Below are positions 58,717-64,000 of a stretch of DNA of 64,000 nucleotides, in pieces (position 1 is the first letter of the stretch; every line of letters starts with the position of its first letter). Source of the DNA: Deltaproteobacteria bacterium (GTDB lineage: Bacteria > Acidobacteriota > Thermoanaerobaculia > Multivoradales > JAHZIX01); NCBI GenBank assembly GCA_022601195.1, contig JAHZIX010000029.1:124001-188000 (forward strand). Direction: 5' to 3'. The notes beneath the pieces are model-generated. The model ran no database searches. It worked only from the letters and a program-made list of their open reading frames with translations, and was not told the DNA's origin. The position numbers and the translations under genes were made by a program.

Positions 58717-59463
58717 ATGTCTCGTACCGCTGCAGCGTTGATCATCGGCAATGAGGTCCTCACCGGCAAGGTTCAGGAAAGGAATCTTGCCGCCTTGGCC
58801 AAGGTACTCTTTGGGGTCGGGATGACCCTTCGCCGGGTTGTGATCTGTCCAGATGAGGAAGAGGGCATTGCGGACGATCTCAACGCTCTGCGGGCCAGTC
58901 ATGACGTCGTTTTCACCAGTGGGGGCATCGGGCCGACCCACGACGATGTGACCATCGCGGCGGTGGCTCGCGCCTTTGGCCGACCCCAGGTCCGCTCCCC
59001 GCAGCTCGAGGACCTACTGCGAAATCACTTCGGCGGTCGGCTAACGGAGCGGCATCTGCGCATGGCCGACCTTCCCGAAGGATTTCGGCTTCTTGGAGAC
59101 GAGCCGGGTCGTTGGCCGGCGGTGATCGTGGACAACGTGTACGTGTTGCCTGGTTTGCCGGAGGTTTTCCTCATGAAGCTGCCGCTGATTCGCCGTAGCC
59201 TCGAGACCGGATCCACCTTCGTCAGCCGGGCCGTGTACACCCACTGTGACGAAGGGGAGATCGCCGACCTCTTGGAGCACTTGGCGGTAGATCATCCTCG
59301 AGTGGGGATCGGTAGCTATCCGGTGTGGGAAGGGCGAGGCTACTCCCTGAAGCTCACCTTCGATGGCCGTGAACAGAGCGAAGTCGATGCCGCTGCGGAG
59401 GCTCTCTTGGCAGCCCTCCCAGCCGAAAGTCTAGCGAATCCAACCCTTTGCGAGGATTCCTGA
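58717..59463 (+). CDS. CinA N-terminal / molybdopterin-binding domain protein
   Basis: A 248-residue protein with the MoaB/MogA-like molybdopterin-binding fold of CinA proteins: AALIIGNEVLTGKVQERN, FTSGGIGPTHDDVTIAAVARAFG, and VYVLPGLPEVFLMKLP. The nicotinamide-nucleotide amidase half of full-length CinA (about 400 residues) is absent, so this is the N-terminal domain alone. A role in molybdopterin or nucleotide damage handling is possible; none of the cofactor genes is nearby. Confidence 0.88.
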   Translation: MSRTAAALIIGNEVLTGKVQERNLAALAKVLFGVGMTLRRVVICPDEEEGIADDLNALRASHDVVFTSGGIGPTHDDVTIAAVARAFGRPQVRSPQLEDLLRNHFGGRLTERHLRMADLPEGFRLLGDEPGRWPAVIVDNVYVLPGLPEVFLMKLPLIRRSLETGSTFVSRAVYTHCDEGEIADLLEHLAVDHPRVGIGSYPVWEGRGYSLKLTFDGREQSEVDAAAEALLAALPAESLANPTLCEDS

Positions 59464-59869
59464 GTCGAATCCGCCCATCTGACCGACAAACCTATATGTT
59501 GGGGTGCTCCTTGACACCTCCACCTACATCTAGTAGGTTGTTCGATATGTCGCTATGAGCGTCGGCGGTCTTGGAATGGTGGTTTCACCGCCAGGGCTGT
59601 GGATAGCTTTTGTATTCAAGGGCAAGAGAGAGGTCTCTAGAGAGCCCAGCTGACAACACGATCGAAAACAAACCGGTTCCCGGCTTTGATTCCCCCCATG
59701 TGGCCTGGGTAGAGACGAAAGTTTCCTCCTTCTGCCCAGGGCTCTTGGCTGGACTCACGCTTGTTCGGTCGTGTTGGTGTTTGGGTGGTCTGGGTCTGCG
59801 TTAGGGATTGGGGAGACCCACCATTAGGTCGGCGGAATCGTCGAGGGTTGAGGGAGGAACGAAACAGCC
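59464..59869 (+). promoter_or_regulatory. nrdA promoter, operator-like inverted repeat and long leader
   Basis: TTGACA (59511-59516), a 17-nt spacer and TAGGTT (59534-59539) form a promoter. A perfect inverted repeat ACCTAC-N5-GTAGGT (59522-59538) fills the spacer and overlaps the -10, and an imperfect palindrome with AACCTATATGTT lies about 30 nt upstream; the pair resembles NrdR-type operator placement but not the NrdR consensus. The leader is about 320 nt with a CCTGGG / CCCAGG stem near 59703-59739. GGAGG lies 12 nt before the ATG. Confidence 0.55.
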
Positions 59870-62713
59870 ATGCGAGCGCTCAAGGTCGTCAAGAGAACCG
59901 GTCAAGTAGTCGACTTCGATGGAGTTCGGATCAAACACGCCATCGCCAAGGCAGTGGGTGCTGCAGGCACCGAGCTGGGTGATGGCAATCTGGACAGCTT
60001 GGTGGGCGGGATCACCGATGAGGTAGGTGGTCGTTTTTTTGACTTCTACCCGAATGTCGAGAACATCCAAGATATCGTCGAAAAGCATCTGGTTCGGGAA
60101 GGCCTGTACGAGATAGCCAAGACCTACATTCTGTATCGCGCCGAGCGCACCCAAGTACGATCCGAGGCCAAGCGTCGCGCTATCGAAAGCGCCCGGCTTG
60201 GCAAGCTCACCGTCCGAGAGGCCGATGGCCGGTCGATGTTGTTCAACGTGCGGGAGATCGACGACACGGTTCGTCGGGCCGCCAAGGGTCTCGGTGATGG
60301 TATTGACGTCAACGCGGTGATCCGAGAAGTCGTCAACAACGTCTACGACGAAATCCCCACCGAACGAATCTCTCAGGCTCTCGTGCTGGCGGCAGCCGTA
60401 TTCATCGAAAAAGAGCCCGCCTACAGTTTTCTCGCCGCCCGCCTTCAGCTGGAGAGAATCTACAAAGAGGTCCTCGGGAAGACTTTGCGCGGTGCCGAGT
60501 TGGACACCGCCTACCGGCAGTCCTTCATCGACAACATCCGATTGGGAGTTCGGGCCGATCTCTACGATGCTCGGCTCGAGGAATTTGACCTAGATCGAAT
60601 GGTGGCGGGGTTGGACCCGAGCCGCGACGAGTTCTTTCAGTTCCTCGGGATCCAGACGCTTCATGAGCGCTACTTTCAGCGCCACAAACAGCGCAGCCTG
60701 GAAATGCCGCAGCATTTTTGGATGCGAGTGGCCATGGGCCTGGCTGTCGAGGAGGCGGATCGGGAGACCAAGGCTCTAGAGTTCTACGAGATCTTGTCGG
60801 GGCTGCGCTATGTGGCTTCTACTCCCACTCTTTTTCACGCAGGAACTACCCACCCACAGCTGTCTTCCTGCTACCTGACCACGGTGGAAGACGATCTTCG
60901 CCACATTTTCAAATGCCTGGGGGACAATTCCCAGCTCTCGAAATGGTCCGGGGGCATCGGCAATGACTGGTCGAATATTCGTTCCACCGGAGCGCCGATC
61001 CGTACCACCAACGTTGAGAGTCAGGGTGTCATTCCGTTCCTCAAGATCGCCAACGATGTGACCATGGCGATCAATCGGAGTGGCAAGCGCCGAGGGGCCA
61101 CTTGCGCCTACTTGGAAACCTGGCATCTGGACATCGAGGATTTTCTGGATCTACGCAAGAACACTGGCGATGAGCGGCGGCGCACCCATGACATGAACAC
61201 GGCTAACTGGATTCCAGATCTGTTCATGAAGCGGGTCTTGGCGGACCAGGAGTGGTCGTTGTTTTCTCCCGACGAGGTTGCCGATCTACATCACCTCTAC
61301 GGCAAAGCCTTTGAAGAGCGCTACCTTCTTTATGAAGAAAGGGCTCGTCGTGGCGAGATGGTGCATCACAAGTCGATCCCCGCCAAGGCCCTTTGGCGCA
61401 AAATGCTGACCATGCTGTTCGAGACTGGACACCCCTGGATCACCTTCAAGGACGCCTGCAATATTCGCTCACCCCAGGACCATGCGGGAGTGATTCACAG
61501 CTCGAATCTTTGCACCGAAATTACCCTAAATACCTCGGCGGAAGAAACTGCGGTGTGCAACTTGGGCTCGATCAATCTGGCTCGTCACTTCAAAGGCAAC
61601 GAGCTCGATCGAGATCTGCTGGAGAGCAGTGTCAAAACCGCGATTCGCATGCTGGACAACGTGATCAACATCAATTTCTACCCAACGCCGGAGGCTCGAG
61701 ATTCCAACCTCCGCCATCGGCCAATTGGTCTAGGGGTGATGGGGTTTCAGGATGCCCTTTTCAAGTTGGGCCTACCTTTCACTTCTCAAGGGGCGTTGGA
61801 TTGCGCCGACGAAGTGATGGAACTGATTTCGTACAACGCGATTCTGGCCTCTTCAGAGCTCGCCAAGGAGCGCAGCCCCTACCCCTCCTATCAGGGGTCC
61901 AAGTGGGACCGAGGGATTTTCCCTCTGGATACCCTCGATCTACTGGAACAGGAACGTGGTGTGCCCGTGGAGGTCTCTCGAGCCCAACGACTGGATTGGA
62001 CTCCGGTCCGGGAGCACGTCCGTCAACATGGCATGCGGAACTCCAACACCATGGCCATTGCCCCGACAGCAACCATTTCGAATATCTCCGGTTGCTTTCC
62101 CTGCATTGAGCCGATCTACAAGAATATCTATGTCAAGGCGAATATCAGTGGTGAGTTCACCATCGTCAATTCCTATCTTGTAGAAGATCTCAAGGCTCTG
62201 GATTTGTGGAGCGATGAGATGCTGGATCGCATCAAGTATTTCGATGGCAACATCTCACGGATTCCTGAGATTCCGGACGAGCTCAAGGAGAAGTACCAGG
62301 AAGCTTTCGAGATTGACTCAGTCTGGTGTTTGAAGATGACCGCGGCGCGTGGAAAGTGGATCGACCAGAGCCAATCCCACAATGTTTTTATCAAGGGAGT
62401 TTCGGGGAGAAAGCTCTCCGAAACCTATATTGCTGCTTGGAAGATGGGGCTCAAGACTACTTATTACCTTCGTACCCTGGCAGCGACCCAAATCGAGAAA
62501 TCGACCCTCGATGCTTCGAAATACGGCTTCACTCAGAAGCGGGAATATGAACCCATGGCTGCGAGTCCGTCCGCTGATTCACTGGCGGCCAACGGCGCGC
62601 CACCCGTCCAGCCGCCGGCTGAGGTCAGAAACAATGGTGAGGCTTTGCGAGCTCCGACCGCCGAGCCCCAGTTGTGTCGTATCGACGATCCCGACTGTGA
62701 GGCCTGCCAGTAG
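59870..62713 (+). CDS. nrdA: Ribonucleotide reductase large subunit (class I, NrdA)
   Basis: A 947-residue catalytic subunit making dNDPs from NDPs. Two consecutive ATP-cone domains (about 1-95 and 105-200) precede the barrel. Active-site residues: Cys-334 (SSCYLTT), Asn-546, Cys-548 and Glu-550 (NLCTE), Cys-563 (AVCNLGS). The C-terminal redox pair is Cys-943 and Cys-946 (DCEACQ). The double ATP cone and the downstream NrdB type match the chlamydial class Ic enzyme. Confidence 0.96.
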   Translation: MRALKVVKRTGQVVDFDGVRIKHAIAKAVGAAGTELGDGNLDSLVGGITDEVGGRFFDFYPNVENIQDIVEKHLVREGLYEIAKTYILYRAERTQVRSEAKRRAIESARLGKLTVREADGRSMLFNVREIDDTVRRAAKGLGDGIDVNAVIREVVNNVYDEIPTERISQALVLAAAVFIEKEPAYSFLAARLQLERIYKEVLGKTLRGAELDTAYRQSFIDNIRLGVRADLYDARLEEFDLDRMVAGLDPSRDEFFQFLGIQTLHERYFQRHKQRSLEMPQHFWMRVAMGLAVEEADRETKALEFYEILSGLRYVASTPTLFHAGTTHPQLSSCYLTTVEDDLRHIFKCLGDNSQLSKWSGGIGNDWSNIRSTGAPIRTTNVESQGVIPFLKIANDVTMAINRSGKRRGATCAYLETWHLDIEDFLDLRKNTGDERRRTHDMNTANWIPDLFMKRVLADQEWSLFSPDEVADLHHLYGKAFEERYLLYEERARRGEMVHHKSIPAKALWRKMLTMLFETGHPWITFKDACNIRSPQDHAGVIHSSNLCTEITLNTSAEETAVCNLGSINLARHFKGNELDRDLLESSVKTAIRMLDNVININFYPTPEARDSNLRHRPIGLGVMGFQDALFKLGLPFTSQGALDCADEVMELISYNAILASSELAKERSPYPSYQGSKWDRGIFPLDTLDLLEQERGVPVEVSRAQRLDWTPVREHVRQHGMRNSNTMAIAPTATISNISGCFPCIEPIYKNIYVKANISGEFTIVNSYLVEDLKALDLWSDEMLDRIKYFDGNISRIPEIPDELKEKYQEAFEIDSVWCLKMTAARGKWIDQSQSHNVFIKGVSGRKLSETYIAAWKMGLKTTYYLRTLAATQIEKSTLDASKYGFTQKREYEPMAASPSADSLAANGAPPVQPPAEVRNNGEALRAPTAEPQLCRIDDPDCEACQ

Positions 62714-62733
62714 GTAAGTGGGGCGGGGGCTGA

Positions 62734-62756
62734 GGGTTCAGGCTCGAGCTGAACCC
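62734..62756 (+). promoter_or_regulatory. Hairpin between nrdA and nrdB
   Basis: GGGTTCAG / CTGAACCC is a perfect 8-bp stem with a 7-nt loop, 20 nt after the nrdA stop. There is no T tract; it may stabilise or trim the transcript between the two subunits. Confidence 0.5.
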
Positions 62757-62857
62757 GGTCGTTTCGAGAAGTCTTCAGGTTTCAAAATCTAGGTTAGTTT
62801 CAAGAATCGAAGTGACCCTTAGTCATTCTCAGCAGGCCCTTGGAGGGGTTGGAAGTC

Positions 62858-63853
62858 ATGGCCATCATCAATAGCTCGAAGACGGATCCAAATAAAATCT
62901 TGCCGATGCAATATATGTGGGCGCGCCAGCACTATAAAGATGGCCTCTCCAACAACTGGACTCCGGAAGAAGTCTCCATGCAAAAAGACGTGGAGCAATG
63001 GAAATCCGATCGAGTGTTGAATGCGGACGAGCGGCGCCTGATTCTTTGGAATCTGGGCTTTTTTTCGACTGCCGAGTCTCTCACCGCCAACAACCTGGTG
63101 TTAGCGGTTTACAACCACGTCACCAATCCGGAGGCTCGCCAGTACCTCCTTCGGCAGGCCTTCGAAGAGGCCGTGCATACCGATACCTTTATCTACTGTT
63201 GCGACACTCTTGGGCTCGACCCGGATGAGATCTACAACATGTACCAGACGATTCCTTCCATCAAAGAGAAGGATGATTTCGTCGTCAATATCACCCAGAG
63301 TGTCTTCGACCCCCTTTTCACTACCAAAGGGACCGAAAACATCCAAAAGTTCGTTCGTGATCTGGTGGGTTTCTACGTCATCATGGAAGGCATTTTCTTC
63401 TATGCCGGTTTCGCCATGATGCTGGCCATGAAGCGGCAGAACAAGATGATTGGTATTGGCGAACAGTTCGAGTACATCATGCGTGATGAGAGTCTTCACC
63501 TGGCCTTCGGCTGCGACTTGATCGATACCATCAAGGTGGAGAACCCGGACATTTGGACCTCTGAGTTCAAAGACGAGTTGGTCGATCTGATTCGACAGTC
63601 GGTCGTCTTGGAGCAAGCCTACGCACACGATGCCTGTCCCAACGGCCTGTTGGGAATCAACGCCGAGCAGTTCAGCGAGTATGTTGAGCACATCGCCGAT
63701 CGCCGCCTCGACCGCATCGGGTTGCCGCGAATCTACAACCGCCAAAACCCTTTCCCGTGGATGTCTCAATCGACCGATTTGGCGAAGGAGAAGAACTTCT
63801 TCGAGACTCGGGTCACGGAGTACCGTATCGGTGCTTCTTTGACCTGGGACTGA
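62858..63853 (+). CDS. nrdB: Ribonucleotide reductase small subunit, class Ic (Mn/Fe)
   Basis: A 331-residue radical-generating subunit. Metal ligands fit Glu-73, Glu-104, His-107, Glu-177, Glu-211 and His-214. The residue four after His-107, where class Ia enzymes carry the radical Tyr, is Phe-111 (EEAVHTDTFIY), and the first ligand is Glu where class Ia has Asp. Both are signatures of class Ic (Chlamydia trachomatis type), whose active oxidant is a Mn(IV)/Fe(III) centre. The C-terminus ends RIGASLTWD. ATG 62858 is chosen over TTG 62840; GGAGGGG lies about 10 nt upstream. Confidence 0.95.
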   Translation: MAIINSSKTDPNKILPMQYMWARQHYKDGLSNNWTPEEVSMQKDVEQWKSDRVLNADERRLILWNLGFFSTAESLTANNLVLAVYNHVTNPEARQYLLRQAFEEAVHTDTFIYCCDTLGLDPDEIYNMYQTIPSIKEKDDFVVNITQSVFDPLFTTKGTENIQKFVRDLVGFYVIMEGIFFYAGFAMMLAMKRQNKMIGIGEQFEYIMRDESLHLAFGCDLIDTIKVENPDIWTSEFKDELVDLIRQSVVLEQAYAHDACPNGLLGINAEQFSEYVEHIADRRLDRIGLPRIYNRQNPFPWMSQSTDLAKEKNFFETRVTEYRIGASLTWD

Positions 63854-64000
63854 CCAACAGCGGCGAGGCTCCCTTCAGGCCCCGCTTTTCCTAGCCAACG
63901 ACCGGGTACCTGTTACTGGCTGGTGGGGAATCGGAAAGACATTTCCAGCCGGCAGGAGGGTGAGCCGAGCTACCGCCGTTTCAAGCCTAGACTCAGTCCC
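63854..64000. other. Right edge, unassigned
   Basis: About 150 nt after nrdB without a supported gene. On the minus strand short frames enter from beyond the edge (one ends GLSLGLKRR, another LARKSGA), so a converging gene may end here, but neither can be confirmed. Confidence 0.3.

Overview
The window is a gene-dense, GC-rich stretch (about 60 % GC by eye) of a Gram-negative chromosome. Evidence for a double membrane: several lipobox signal peptides, an RND efflux pump with outer-membrane channel, and a Wzt-type polysaccharide exporter ATPase. The mix of large secreted PKD and FG-GAP proteins, a class Ic ribonucleotide reductase and a complete EF-P beta-lysylation set would fit an Acidobacteriota (Thermoanaerobaculia-like) genome. 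That placement is inference. I see no tRNA, rRNA, CRISPR array, insertion sequence or prophage.

Layout. 1-10.6 kb: secreted proteins, namely a seven-repeat FG-GAP protein, two closely similar tandem secreted proteins of unknown function (2612-3922 and 4141-5454), and a 1598-residue PKD-repeat protein. 10.6-24.5 kb: a cell-surface polysaccharide region with a Wzt-like ABC ATPase, six glycosyltransferase domains, a methyltransferase, a GNAT fusion, an alkaline-phosphatase-superfamily lipoprotein and a PIG-L/glycosyltransferase fusion. 24.8-28.6 kb: a secreted unknown protein coupled to a metzincin-like protease, then a ferric-reductase-like membrane protein. 28.7-33.1 kb: an epmB / deoxyhypusine-synthase-like / sfsA operon divergent from efp-epmA. 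33.2-38 kb: a TPR lipoprotein, a DUF885 lipoprotein, infC, a thioredoxin-like protein and a membrane protein. 38-45 kb: a TetR-controlled RND efflux operon. 45-49 kb: a CDGSH protein, a TrmB regulator with a CPBP protease, and a frameshifted remnant. 49-56 kb: leuS, small membrane proteins, a metallo-beta-lactamase-fold protein, proA and proB. 56.3-63.9 kb: a beta-oxidation multienzyme, a CinA-like protein and nrdA-nrdB.

Three things stand out. (1) A deoxyhypusine synthase-family protein lacking the expected catalytic lysine is translationally coupled to epmB and faces efp-epmA, so two EF-P/eIF5A modification families meet in one locus. (2) At least ten genes have a TAnnnT -10 hexamer 6-10 nt before the ATG and no Shine-Dalgarno sequence, which points to widespread leaderless transcription. 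(3) NrdB carries Phe in place of the radical Tyr and Glu in place of the first Asp ligand, the signature of a class Ic Mn/Fe enzyme. Starts were moved inward from the longest ORF wherever a ribosome binding site, a -10 box or a neighbouring gene decided the matter.
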